64,000 bases of DNA from an uncultured Clostridia bacterium (lineage in GTDB: Bacteria > Bacillota_A > Clostridia > TANB77 > CAG-508), in assembly GCA_944393405.1 (NCBI GenBank), contig CALYAC010000001.1, forward strand, positions 1 through 64,000, written 5' to 3'. The notes beneath the pieces are model-generated. The model searched no databases and was not told the origin of the DNA. It saw only the letters and a program-made list of their open reading frames with translations. This document shows positions 36,653 through 44,449 of the stretch, one piece after another. Position numbers and translations under genes: made by a program. How positions within the stretch are numbered: the stretch's first letter is position 1; every line of letters begins with the position of its first letter.

Positions 36653-36697
36653 AAATAAAAAAGAAGAGATCCGGTTCCTGCATTGCAGGAATCCGGA
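36653..36697 (-). terminator. Terminator of the 36736-37152 gene
   Basis: TCCGG and CCGGA plus TTCCTGCA and TGCAGGAA give a 13-bp stem with one bulged base; the minus-strand reading is followed by a T-rich tract. Confidence 0.8.
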
Positions 36698-36735
36698 CAA
36701 ACAGAAATGAGCTCTAGACGTGCTTTATTGAAGAA

Positions 36736-37152
36736 TCACATACCACTATTGATGCAAATATGAATGCCTGATGATGCTTTGATCACACCATCAACAATTC
36801 GGCATATTACAATTGCATCCATGGGAGTACCCATGATTACATACCGAAGACCTTTTGAGTCCTCGATTATTGATATTTGATCTAAATACCTTGCTACTGC
36901 TGATTCAAGGCGTCTACGAAGATTCTCGTTTGACTCCGTTTCATAGCAAGGTTTAGGCCATATGAGATTATATCCTCTGTCAAATATAAGCTGTTTCCAG
37001 CTTTCGTTATTTGGAATATTGTAGAGGGTATAACCTGTAAGTTCAGGATATGCTTCTTTAATAGAAGCAAGCCACCTTACATTACCTACTACTACTCTCT
37101 TAAGCTGTGGACTTAGTGATTCCCGATTAAAATTGAGTTCTGTTTTCTTCAT
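36736..37152 (-). CDS. Uncharacterised 138-residue protein in a single-gene island
   Basis: No family recognised. A soluble protein with an N-terminal basic helix (SPQLKRVVVGNVRWLASIKEAY), Trp/Pro-containing middle and a C-terminal half of strands (LRYVIMGTPMDAIVICRIVDGVIKASSGIHICI). Higher GC and different codon preference from rho on its left. It carries its own promoter (37225-37253), a leader with two small hairpins (TATAGC/GCTATA and AGGCA/TGCCT) and a strong terminator. SD GGAGAG precedes ATG 37152. The unit is inserted between rho and a long non-coding stretch. Confidence 0.55.
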   Translation of the reverse strand: MKKTELNFNRESLSPQLKRVVVGNVRWLASIKEAYPELTGYTLYNIPNNESWKQLIFDRGYNLIWPKPCYETESNENLRRRLESAVARYLDQISIIEDSKGLRYVIMGTPMDAIVICRIVDGVIKASSGIHICINSGM

Positions 37153-37224
37153 AATTCTCTCCTCATAAAGAATAAGGCAAATGCCTCGTTAACAGTTACA
37201 ATATAGCTTTAGGCTATATAATAT

Positions 37225-37253
37225 ATTATACCATAGTTAGCAGATTATTTCAA
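37225..37253 (-). promoter_or_regulatory. Sigma-A promoter of the 36736-37152 gene
   Basis: TTGAAA, 17-bp spacer ending CTGCTAACTATGG, TATAAT; the spacer resembles that of the vanY island promoter. Confidence 0.75.
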
Positions 37254-37516
37254 AATTCACATGATAGAGAGGGGAGGGTGAGAAAATTAATTATTGATTT
37301 ATAAGAATAATTAATTTAATTATAAAAATAGATGGAATAAATATTTGGAAAATAAAAATATAAAACAAAAAATTAAAATAGAGAAATAATTAATATAAAA
37401 ATAGAAAATAATTAAAATAATAAAAATAAATTTAATATAAGTTATATTAATTAATATTAAAAAAGTATAGTGATATTATAGTGAATATCTTTACAAAAGA
37501 TAGGAGGTATGGTATA

Positions 37517-37579
37517 TTGATATTCAGAAAGTTATTAATCTTATTGCACAAAATCAAAGTTTTGCGCAATAAGAGATAG
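37517..37579 (+). CDS. Possible 20-residue cationic peptide
   Basis: TTG 37517 lies nine bases after AGGAGG (37502-37507) and opens a frame of 20 codons ending TAG 37577. The product would be basic and hydrophobic (Leu/Ile with Lys/Arg). The frame contains a 13-bp hairpin (37540-37573) and is closely followed by a terminator, as in small toxin RNAs or leader peptides. This may be chance in AT-rich DNA. Confidence 0.3.
   Translation: MIFRKLLILLHKIKVLRNKR
37540..37573 (+). ncRNA. RNA hairpin within the small frame
   Basis: CTTATTGC and GCAATAAG pair perfectly; after one A-C mismatch CAAAA pairs with TTTTG. It lies 27 bases before a terminator, so a short structured transcript is likely. Confidence 0.4.
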
Positions 37580-37599
37580 GAGCATAATATAAAACAGTT

Positions 37600-37633
37600 A
37601 AAAGCCTATAGTTTTATTAATTCAAGGCTTTTT
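37600..37633 (+). terminator. Rho-independent terminator
   Basis: AAAAGCCT and AAGGCTTTTT with an 18-base loop; ends a short transcript that has no normal-size gene. Confidence 0.6.
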
Positions 37634-37737
37634 GATGTTTTATGCATATTCATATATATATTTATTTTCTTATTATATCTATATCATATTTATTATTATA
37701 ATCTTTTGTATTTCTTGTTGTATTAATATTCTTATGA

Positions 37738-38007
37738 CTCGTTAAAATCAATTTTAAGACGTTATTTTATTTTACTCATATAATTTACTATTATAATTAT
37801 TTCACTTATTATAATTTTAAATTTATATCTATATTTTTTTCTGATTATATATTTTTTTATATTAAATTGTATGAAAATTTTTCAAAAATCTTAAAAGTGA
37901 CTATTTCTCTATATTTGCCTTATTTTACAGACATAAAACTATATGTCTAAATTTCTAAAACGTCTTAAAATCGATTCTCGTGCGTCATCTTTTTAGTACT
38001 TTTTAGG
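37738..38007 (+). repeat. Copy A of a ~265-bp repeat with inverted ends (MITE-like)
   Basis: Matches copy B (40608-40874) along its length, with the best blocks CTATTTCTCTATATTTG, GACATAAAACTA.ATGTCTAAA and CTTAAAATCGATTCTCGTG. Its left end (AAAATCAATTTTAAGACGTT) is an imperfect inverted copy of its right end (AACGTCTTAAAATCGATTCTC). No transposase frame is inside, so it is MITE-like. Confidence 0.6.
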
Positions 38008-38619
38008 TTATTTTAGTTTTAATATAATTTAGCTTATTTTAGGTATAAAATCTTCAGTAAATTTTAAATTCATTTAATAAAAGCTATTTAAATCACCAAT
38101 CATCCATATTATTAATAAACAAGTTTAAGTTATATTAATTAAATTAAAAAACAGTTTAAAACTAATTTTAATGCGTCAATGTTTTATTATATATTATATA
38201 GTTAGTTTTAATTTAAAACCAGATATATAGATTTTAATTATAGATATGATTAATTTTGTTATTGTATAATTATAGTAGCTTAATTTAGCTATAAAAATTC
38301 TTAAAATCAATTTATTTATTTATATTTTTTACATACAACATTTGTTCGTTTAAAAAATATTTATACTTGAATTTATAAACTTAATTTTTAAAACTTGATT
38401 TTAAAATCTTAAATAAAATTCTAATTTAAATAAATTTTAAATCGTCTAAATATTTAAAAAATATTTTTTTACTTTTATATATTTTAATTCGAAATTTATT
38501 TTTCATATTACTTTTTATAAAATCTAACGGATATAACTTTTACAAATTTAAATATAATAAATTTTAAAATATAATAAATTTTAAAAATCAGTTATCCCCC
38601 CTACTCTACCACTTTTTAC

Positions 38620-38660
38620 TTAAAATAAAAAAGATTAGCTATATTTCAAACTAATCCTTG
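38620..38660 (-). terminator. Terminator of the 38672-39367 gene
   Basis: Minus strand GATTAG and CTAATC stem followed by TTTTTTATTTT. Confidence 0.7.
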
Positions 38661-38671
38661 ATCTCTGTGTA

Positions 38672-39367
38672 TTATTTTTTTACTTTGTATTTTAACTGAA
38701 CATATGAATTATCTAATTGATTACATTCAATAAGTTCCAATGCTTTTAATTTATTCAATTCTTCCGCATTACTTATTGCCTCTCCATCGATTAATGTAGA
38801 TACATCTTTACCTCCAACTAATAATGGAGCAATTATTATATTTACATAGTCAATTAAGTTGTTTCTCAAAAATAGTCCATTAAGACTTCCACCAGATTGA
38901 ATTGTTAATTTTTCAGCATTATATTTACTATATAAATCCTCTAATAATTTTGTTAGGTCTAATTCATTATAATATAAAATATCTAAATTAGCATACTTAT
39001 CTGTTAAAGAATGTGCAATATGATTTTTATTTGTTGTAACTAATATTAGTCTTTCTACCCAGTTACATATATAATTTATTCCATTTTCATTTAAATGTGG
39101 CTTATTATCAACAATAACGAATTTTACTTCGACTTTATTGTGATATTCTTTTCTATCATTAGCCCAAATTTTTGCCATTACTCTACCAGTATTTAATGAA
39201 AAATAATCAGTAGTAGATTCTATTTCATAATACTGGTGTAGGCCTTCTTTTACACCATCAATTTTACACCAATCTTTGTCTGCATCTAATTCATCAGTAT
39301 TACCACTACTAATCTTACCATCAAGTGATTCTAAAAGAAATAATGTAGTTATTGGTCTTTTAGACAT
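38672..39367 (-). CDS. Dihydrofolate reductase-fold protein (RibD C-terminal domain family)
   Basis: 231 residues. The N-terminus RPITTLFLLESLDGKISSG, a middle ESTTDYFSLNTGRVMAKIW, and the C-terminal IQSGGSLNGLFLRNNLIDYVNIIIAPLLVGG reproduce the RibD_C reductase pattern (substrate-contacting Asp in the first block, GG-x-L-NADPH motif in the last). In riboflavin synthesis this fold reduces the ribosyl side chain with NADPH, but stand-alone copies like this have unknown substrates and no deaminase domain or rib genes lie nearby. SD GGAGG. It lies inside the segment bounded by the two copies of the 265-bp repeat. Confidence 0.78.
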   Translation of the reverse strand: MSKRPITTLFLLESLDGKISSGNTDELDADKDWCKIDGVKEGLHQYYEIESTTDYFSLNTGRVMAKIWANDRKEYHNKVEVKFVIVDNKPHLNENGINYICNWVERLILVTTNKNHIAHSLTDKYANLDILYYNELDLTKLLEDLYSKYNAEKLTIQSGGSLNGLFLRNNLIDYVNIIIAPLLVGGKDVSTLIDGEAISNAEELNKLKALELIECNQLDNSYVQLKYKVKK

Positions 39368-39408
39368 TTGATTTCCTCCTTTAGCTTATAAAATATTATT
39401 ACTTTTAC

Positions 39409-40353
39409 CTATTCATTATTTAGAAAATTCATTACTAAATCTATAATTACATCTTTTTCCTTAGGATTTGACTCAGCAATAAGTAATGTCAATGCTGCTA
39501 ATGTATTATTATCGATTGTTTGCTTACCATTTTTATATAAAATTCCATAAAAATTTAGAAAATATATAAACAAAGTTGCTGCAATTCTTTTATTTCCATC
39601 TGCAAAAACATGATTTTTTACTATTATATATAAAAAATTTGCAGCTTTTTCTTCTATGCTTTTATAAATATCTTGTCCATCAAAACTTTGGTATATATTA
39701 CCAATTATTGATTCTAAACCTTTATCTCTTTCTACTGCAAATAAGGAACTTCCTTCATTAAATCTTAATTTATTTATTATATCTATACAATCTTTATATT
39801 CTATTTTTCTTTCATCAATATTTCCTTCTACTTTCTTTAGTGTTCTATGGTCATAATCATCTAATATATCTAAAGCTTTTGAATATTCGCCAATTACTTT
39901 TAATATTTCTTTAGCCTCAGAACCTTCTAGTCTTTCATCAATCCTATTAGCAATATCAATTAATTTTACTGTTTTTTCTAAATATTCTAATCTTTTTTGA
40001 TTGACTGCATATCCTTTTAACATATAATCTTTTAAAACCTTGTTTGCCCATTGCCTAAAAATTACACCATTTTTTGATTTAACTCTGTAGCCAACAGAAA
40101 TTATTACATCTAAATTGTAAATCTTTGATTTTCGTCCTCCAGAACTTTTATCGGAAATTCCGATAGAAGTTTTTTCTTCTAATTCTCCTTCTTTAAAAAT
40201 ATTATTAATATGCTCACTCAAAGTAGATTGTTTGACATCAAATAATATTCCCATTTGTGCTTGAGTTAACCACACAGTATCTTCTTTTAAGTTTACCTCT
40301 AACTTTACTCCTTGGTTTTCAAATAAAATAATTTCATTCTTTTTTTCTTCCAT
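39409..40353 (-). CDS. RhuM-type DNA-binding domain fused to a Fic/Doc domain
   Basis: 314 residues from ATG 40353, chosen because AAAGGATG precedes it; a longer frame to 40374 exists. The N-terminal half has WLTQAQMGILFDVKQSTLSEHINNIF (winged-helix-like) and the RhuM family blocks SGGRKSKIYNLDVIISVGYRV and FRQWANKVL. The C-terminal half has the Fic/Doc signature HVFADGNKRIA (about residues 248-258). Fic enzymes attach AMP or phosphate to target proteins; Doc-type members are toxins. No inhibitory antitoxin gene lies beside it, though the DNA-binding half may self-regulate. This fusion is a known architecture. It is within the repeat-bounded segment. Confidence 0.85.
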   Translation of the reverse strand: MEEKKNEIILFENQGVKLEVNLKEDTVWLTQAQMGILFDVKQSTLSEHINNIFKEGELEEKTSIGISDKSSGGRKSKIYNLDVIISVGYRVKSKNGVIFRQWANKVLKDYMLKGYAVNQKRLEYLEKTVKLIDIANRIDERLEGSEAKEILKVIGEYSKALDILDDYDHRTLKKVEGNIDERKIEYKDCIDIINKLRFNEGSSLFAVERDKGLESIIGNIYQSFDGQDIYKSIEEKAANFLYIIVKNHVFADGNKRIAATLFIYFLNFYGILYKNGKQTIDNNTLAALTLLIAESNPKEKDVIIDLVMNFLNNE

Positions 40354-40607
40354 AAGAACACATCCTTTATACAAAATTTAGTTCTTACAATATTTATTTT
40401 TACATATACTATCACTTCTATTATCACATGAACTATTGTTCGTATTTTATAATATTTTCTATCAAATGTCAACTTAATTCAACAATTTAATTAAAAATAT
40501 ATTATTAATACTTTATAGATATTAATATTCTATTATATATTTTTTTATTTCTATATATTATATTCTTTATTATTTTAAAATTTTGTTACTTATTATATTT
40601 ATATTAG

Positions 40608-40874
40608 CTTCTAGAATCAATTCTAAAGCATTTTTATATTTTACTCATATAAATTTTCATTACTATAATTATTTTCTTAATATAATTTTATTTTGTGTCC
40701 ATTATTTTCATATTTTATATTTTTATATATCATTTTTTATAAATTTTTCTAAAAATTCTCAAACTATCTATTTCTCTATATTTGTCTTATTTTATCGACA
40801 TAAAACTACATGTCTAAAAATTTAAAACAGCTTAAAATCGATTCTCGTGTGTCGCTTTTTAGGCTCTTTTTAGG
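40608..40874 (+). repeat. Copy B of the ~265-bp repeat, fused to a truncated dUTPase gene
   Basis: Diverged copy of 37738-38007, same orientation, with TIR-like ends (AGAATCAATTCTAAA on the left; TTAAAATCGATTCTCGTG on the right). Its right edge (...CTTTTTAGG) is the point where dUTPase homology stops. The 430 bases between the Fic gene and this dUTPase remnant hold only the Fic promoter region and this repeat. Confidence 0.6.
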
Positions 40875-41090
40875 CAATAATACTTCATCTTTATCAAAAT
40901 AACTTTTAATACCAGTAGCTACTTTTTTTCTTTCTCCAGGTTTTATAGTTAATTCTTCTAAAAGGTAAATGTCATAACCAGCTGTATAAATTGAATCTCT
41001 TTGTGGTAATTGGTATTCATTATATAATTCTATATCATCTTTAACATCTTTTTTAAATTGTTCAAAACTTATTTTTTCAAAATCTCTCAT
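40806..41090 (-). pseudogene. Truncated dUTPase-like gene
   Basis: The first ~72 residues read as the N-terminus of a clostridial dUTPase-like protein (LPQRDSIYTAGYDIYLLEELTIKPGERKKVATGIKSYF followed by DEVLL), which removes pyrophosphate from dUTP. A full protein would continue with the RSS motif and the catalytic segments, roughly 100 more residues. Instead the frame runs at about 40875 into copy B of the 265-bp repeat and ends 22 codons later on repeat-derived sequence. The missing 3' part is not found next to either repeat copy. It is therefore a remnant, probably inactive, but still has a start in good context after the 108-residue gene. Confidence 0.75.
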
Positions 41091-41127
41091 ATAATACCTC
41101 TTATTATTTTTAGGTGTTACAGTTTTA

Positions 41128-41454
41128 CTATTTTTTAAACAAATTATCTATATTATATAGTTCTTTTTTTCTTTGTTCTAAAAGTTGTAATTCATATTTT
41201 TCCTTTTGTTTTATTAATTCTCTTTGTTCACTACTTGACCAATAATCTCTATAAAAAATAGATAAAATAGCTTTTGTTTCATCTAACAAATTTTGTTCTC
41301 TAATAGGTAGATTTGGTTGTAATCTAAATTTGTGATTTAAATTACATTCTTTTATCATTTTATCTAATAAATTTCTTGGAATCGAGAAATATCCACCTTT
41401 CAAATTTCGCAATATTACTAATATTTCTGTGTATGCATTATTTATATTATCCAC
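41128..41454 (-). CDS. Uncharacterised clostridial protein (108 aa)
   Basis: Small soluble protein with an N-terminal helix (NAYTEILVILRNL), an IPRNLLDKMI segment and a C-terminal helical region (ILSIFYRDYWSSSEQRELIKQKEKYELQLLEQRKKE). I believe similar proteins occur beside phage or plasmid-type genes in Clostridia but cannot name a family. The start is GTG 41454, immediately after the stop of the upstream 534-residue gene, with AGGAGAA inside that gene: the two are translationally coupled. Confidence 0.6.
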   Translation of the reverse strand: MDNINNAYTEILVILRNLKGGYFSIPRNLLDKMIKECNLNHKFRLQPNLPIREQNLLDETKAILSIFYRDYWSSSEQRELIKQKEKYELQLLEQRKKELYNIDNLFKK

Positions 41455-43059
41455 CTATTTTTCTTCTCCTTTCCTTTCAAATTGAATTTCAGTTGAAGTT
41501 AATAATCTAGAAACTTTTTCTTTTAAGTTTATAGGGATACACAAAGCAAAATTGTTTCCAATATCCTTTTTTGTTATTTTTGCTGATCCCCATATATTTT
41601 CTGGAATATATTTAGATTGAGGAAAGCTTTTATTATCTAAATCTATATTCATAAGATCCTCTAATTTAATTTCAGTACTATCTTCAATATTATTTTGAAT
41701 GATGAATGAATTTAAATATTCAATTAGTTCTACTAAAACAGATTCTATTTTAGTTTTAGTTTCATCTTTAAAATCTGTTCCACATACTATTTCTTTATAG
41801 TATGATTGAATTAAATTTCTGTATAATACTGGATTATCTTCAAACATTTTATAATTTTCTGGATTACTATAAAACTCTAATTGTTTATTAAATCTTTCTT
41901 TTTCTTCTTCAGTGTATGGCTCTAAGCCATTATTTTCTCTATAGATAGATTGGTTAACGACTCTTAACTTTTTACCATAATACATTTCCATTTGTTTAGC
42001 AACAATATAATCTTCTAGATTAATATCACATCCTGTAGTTTTAAAAAATATACCATCTAATTCAAAATCTCTTTTATCAATTACTACTTCTGTATATATA
42101 GGTAAAATCCATTTTCCAGCATTTAAAATTTCACCAGTATTATTAATACTAGCTTGCATTGCGTCTCGCTCAATTTTTTTAGGAGTTCCTATTTTCGATA
42201 TTGGTATTTCGTATTCAGGAAAATTTATACTTACACATGTTCCGTCTTCATTAATTTTTACATTAGTTACATTTCTCTCATTATTTTCAATAGTTCCACA
42301 ATCAGATGAACTAGCTGTTAATATTGTTACTTCTTTGGGTCTAATTAAAATTCCAACATTTGAGTTTCCTGTTTCCATTTCATTATTTGTTATTAAAGAC
42401 CCTGATATAAAAGATGTTTTGTGAGATATGTCATTTTCGTCATCTTTATTTGTGTGATAATTTTCACTTCCTGGCAAATTAATAAATCTATTACTTGAAT
42501 GTAATAAATATGCAAATTTAGAACCTTGTGAGAAATCATCTTCAATAGAGCTAATATAATCTTTCCAGATAGGAACTACTATATTTCTATGTATCTGATC
42601 TTCGATATCAAAGCATTCTGATAATTCTTGATAGAATTTTTTATAATATTCTTGAGCATTTACTTCTCCTTGTTCGCCATAAATAAATATTTGTTCATAA
42701 TATGGCAGTAATACCATATGTTTTTTTGCTGGGATTTCTTTTAACTTCTTAAAATAAATCTTTTTTATAATATCTAATTTCTTTTCCTCATTATCAGTCA
42801 AATTAAATTTATTAGATAAGTACCTAAATTCATCATAATACTTTTTATCAAATGAAAAATCAAATTCATATTTATTAAGAAAAGCAATAATTCTTTTTTT
42901 ACTATTAATTAAATACTCCTTTTTTCCATCGTCTAAATCATAGTCTTCTAGAATAATATCTATATCTTTAACTAATTGTTCAACAATAATCATACCTTCA
43001 TTAATATTATTTGAATCATATTTTCCATCCTTAAATATTTCAAAACTTCTACTATTCAT
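41455..43059 (-). CDS. Large uncharacterised protein (534 aa)
   Basis: I do not recognise this protein. It is cytosolic by appearance, with an alpha-helical N-terminal third (Lys/Asp/Glu-rich), a central part with YLLHSSNRFINLPG, FISGSLITNNEM and ILIRPKEVTILTASSSDCGTI, and an alpha/beta C-terminal part ending in a basic tail. The central block, with a His followed by strands rich in Ser/Thr and a DCG, could be an enzyme site, perhaps of an ADP-ribosyltransferase or cysteine-hydrolase type, but this is speculation. Start ATG 43059 is preferred since GAGGAA precedes it; ATG 43071 is four codons earlier. It forms one operon with the 108-residue gene and the dUTPase remnant. Confidence 0.6.
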   Translation of the reverse strand: MNSRSFEIFKDGKYDSNNINEGMIIVEQLVKDIDIILEDYDLDDGKKEYLINSKKRIIAFLNKYEFDFSFDKKYYDEFRYLSNKFNLTDNEEKKLDIIKKIYFKKLKEIPAKKHMVLLPYYEQIFIYGEQGEVNAQEYYKKFYQELSECFDIEDQIHRNIVVPIWKDYISSIEDDFSQGSKFAYLLHSSNRFINLPGSENYHTNKDDENDISHKTSFISGSLITNNEMETGNSNVGILIRPKEVTILTASSSDCGTIENNERNVTNVKINEDGTCVSINFPEYEIPISKIGTPKKIERDAMQASINNTGEILNAGKWILPIYTEVVIDKRDFELDGIFFKTTGCDINLEDYIVAKQMEMYYGKKLRVVNQSIYRENNGLEPYTEEEKERFNKQLEFYSNPENYKMFEDNPVLYRNLIQSYYKEIVCGTDFKDETKTKIESVLVELIEYLNSFIIQNNIEDSTEIKLEDLMNIDLDNKSFPQSKYIPENIWGSAKITKKDIGNNFALCIPINLKEKVSRLLTSTEIQFERKGEEK

Positions 43060-43191
43060 AATTTTCCTCATTCTTTCAATTAAGATTCAGTCTTTAATTT
43101 AACACTTCAATGATTAAAGTTATTTTAATAATATATCTATTTTTTATATTATCATATATTCTATTATATAGCAATAAAGAGTTTACGTATA

Positions 43192-43244
43192 AAAAGGAAG
43201 AAGAGCCTCAGCCCTTCGTTAACTATAGACTCCCTTCCTTTTAC
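43192..43244 (-). terminator. Terminator of the 43253-43729 gene
   Basis: AAAAGGAAG and CTTCCTTTTT with a large loop that itself holds smaller pairings. Confidence 0.55.
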
Positions 43245-43252
43245 AAATTATG

Positions 43253-43729
43253 TTATTTGATATGTTTCATTACATAATCGGCTGATTCATATACTGTTAT
43301 TTTTTCTACCATGTCTTTTCTACTATCCAAGATTGGATATTTTAAGAAAATTATGGCAGGCTTCCAAAATTCAGAATCAGTCTCTCGTGCCTGTTCAGGT
43401 ATGTCAGATGCCAGTTTTCCCGTCACCCTCATATCATATGCATAATACCCTCTGCTTACAGACTTAATAGCAGATATGGGGATGCAAATCGGATAAAAAT
43501 CAGATGTACTTTTCCCGTAATACAGATGTAAACGTATGAATTTTTCTGTAGTATTTATCTTCATAAGTTCATCTCTTATTACTTTGCGTACATTTTCCTC
43601 TGTATCATCTACAGTAACCTCCCGATCATCTTTTAAAACCAAGTTTGTACAACTTTCTTCACCATATATTTTGGCGATTTCAGATGCACAAATTTCCATC
43701 ATGGTTCCATCAAGACATAATAATAACAT
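43253..43729 (-). CDS. Uncharacterised 158-residue protein in a single-gene island
   Basis: No family recognised. An alternating strand/helix protein (MLLLCLDGTMMEICASEIAKIYG ... TNLVLKDDREVTVDDTEENVRKVIRDEL ... FIRLHLYYG ... CIPISAIKSVSRGYYAYDMRV ... AIIFLKYPIL). There is no membrane segment. The GC content and codon use are above those of the flanking AT-rich genes. It has SD GGAGG, its own promoter (43866-43894), a leader of about 120 bases with a hairpin (ATTCTCTT/AAGAGAAT) and a terminator. Together these make it another self-contained island. Confidence 0.55.
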   Translation of the reverse strand: MLLLCLDGTMMEICASEIAKIYGEESCTNLVLKDDREVTVDDTEENVRKVIRDELMKINTTEKFIRLHLYYGKSTSDFYPICIPISAIKSVSRGYYAYDMRVTGKLASDIPEQARETDSEFWKPAIIFLKYPILDSRKDMVEKITVYESADYVMKHIK

Positions 43730-43865
43730 AATTCATTCCTCCATTCTTTAATTGATGTCTTGTTTTTATTGTTAACACTAAAAAGTAAGAGGTAATATTC
43801 TCTTATCTAATTAGTATAAAAGAGAATTTAATAGACACAGGTTTTAACCTATATCGTTATATTAT

Positions 43866-43894
43866 ATTTTACCATAGATATGAAAAAATAACAA
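43866..43894 (-). promoter_or_regulatory. Sigma-A promoter of the 43253-43729 gene
   Basis: TTGTTA, 17-bp spacer ending CTATGG, TAAAAT, like the promoters of the other islands. Confidence 0.7.
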
Positions 43895-43899
43895 ATTAA

Positions 43900-44265
43900 T
43901 CACTGTTTAAGTGTAAATGTATAAATATCTCCACAATCAGTAGATGGAGTTACTATTTCAAGAGTCTCATTTAAAATTATTTTAAACTCTGTTTTATAAT
44001 CTCTTAAGCTAAAAGAATTATCTTCCCTTATTGACATCTCTTGGTTAGTTACAATTACAATATAATCTGTGGATATTTCTTTTATAACAAAGGAAAAAAG
44101 CTCTAAATTCTTTTTAAAAAACTTAAAATTCTTAAATCGATTAATTTTCCTTGATTTTATAATATACTTCTTGTTTAATACTACGTCATATTCATGTTTA
44201 ACAATTTTCGGTTTATAGTTTCTATTTTTTCCAGACCAACCAGATTCATTAACTAATATTTTCAT
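43900..44265 (-). CDS. Uncharacterised basic protein (121 aa)
   Basis: AT-rich gene of host type. The product is Lys-rich with several predicted beta strands (KHEYDVVLNKKYIIKSRKI, FSFVIKEISTDYIVIVTN, FKIILNETLEIVTP) and no recognised motif or export signal. SD AGGAGAT precedes ATG 44265. It diverges from the recombinase gene. Its end (VTPSTDCGDIYTF) has a DCG like the large protein at 41455-43059, which may be coincidence. Confidence 0.5.
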   Translation of the reverse strand: MKILVNESGWSGKNRNYKPKIVKHEYDVVLNKKYIIKSRKINRFKNFKFFKKNLELFSFVIKEISTDYIVIVTNQEMSIREDNSFSLRDYKTEFKIILNETLEIVTPSTDCGDIYTFTLKQ

Positions 44266-44449
44266 AATATCTCCTATTTCTTAATAATATATAAATTATT
44301 ATACACTTCCACCTTTGTATATTTCAATATATAATACTTTATTTTAAATATAAATATTGAAATTTCTTTAAGGTTGATATAATATATACATAGATTTTGT
44401 GCAATTAAGAATATTTATATATAGAAATTTACAAGAGGTGGTTAAACTT

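Larger units (their letters stand above)
37254..38619. other. Gene-poor AT-rich stretch
   Basis: About 1.4 kb with no convincing protein gene of normal size. It holds a possible 20-codon frame with an internal hairpin and terminator (37517-37633), one copy of the 265-bp repeat (37738-38007), a possible eroded fragment of the repeat end near 38147-38177 (AAAACAG.TTAAAA...TGCGTC), and a short direct repeat AAATATAATAAATTTTA near 38551. The rest is low-complexity A+T. Confidence 0.6.

Noticed and set aside
38551..38586. Short tandem repeat AAATATAATAAATTTTA, considered as CRISPR or origin iterons
   Set aside because: Only two adjacent units in low-complexity A+T sequence, with no spacers, Cas genes or replication genes.
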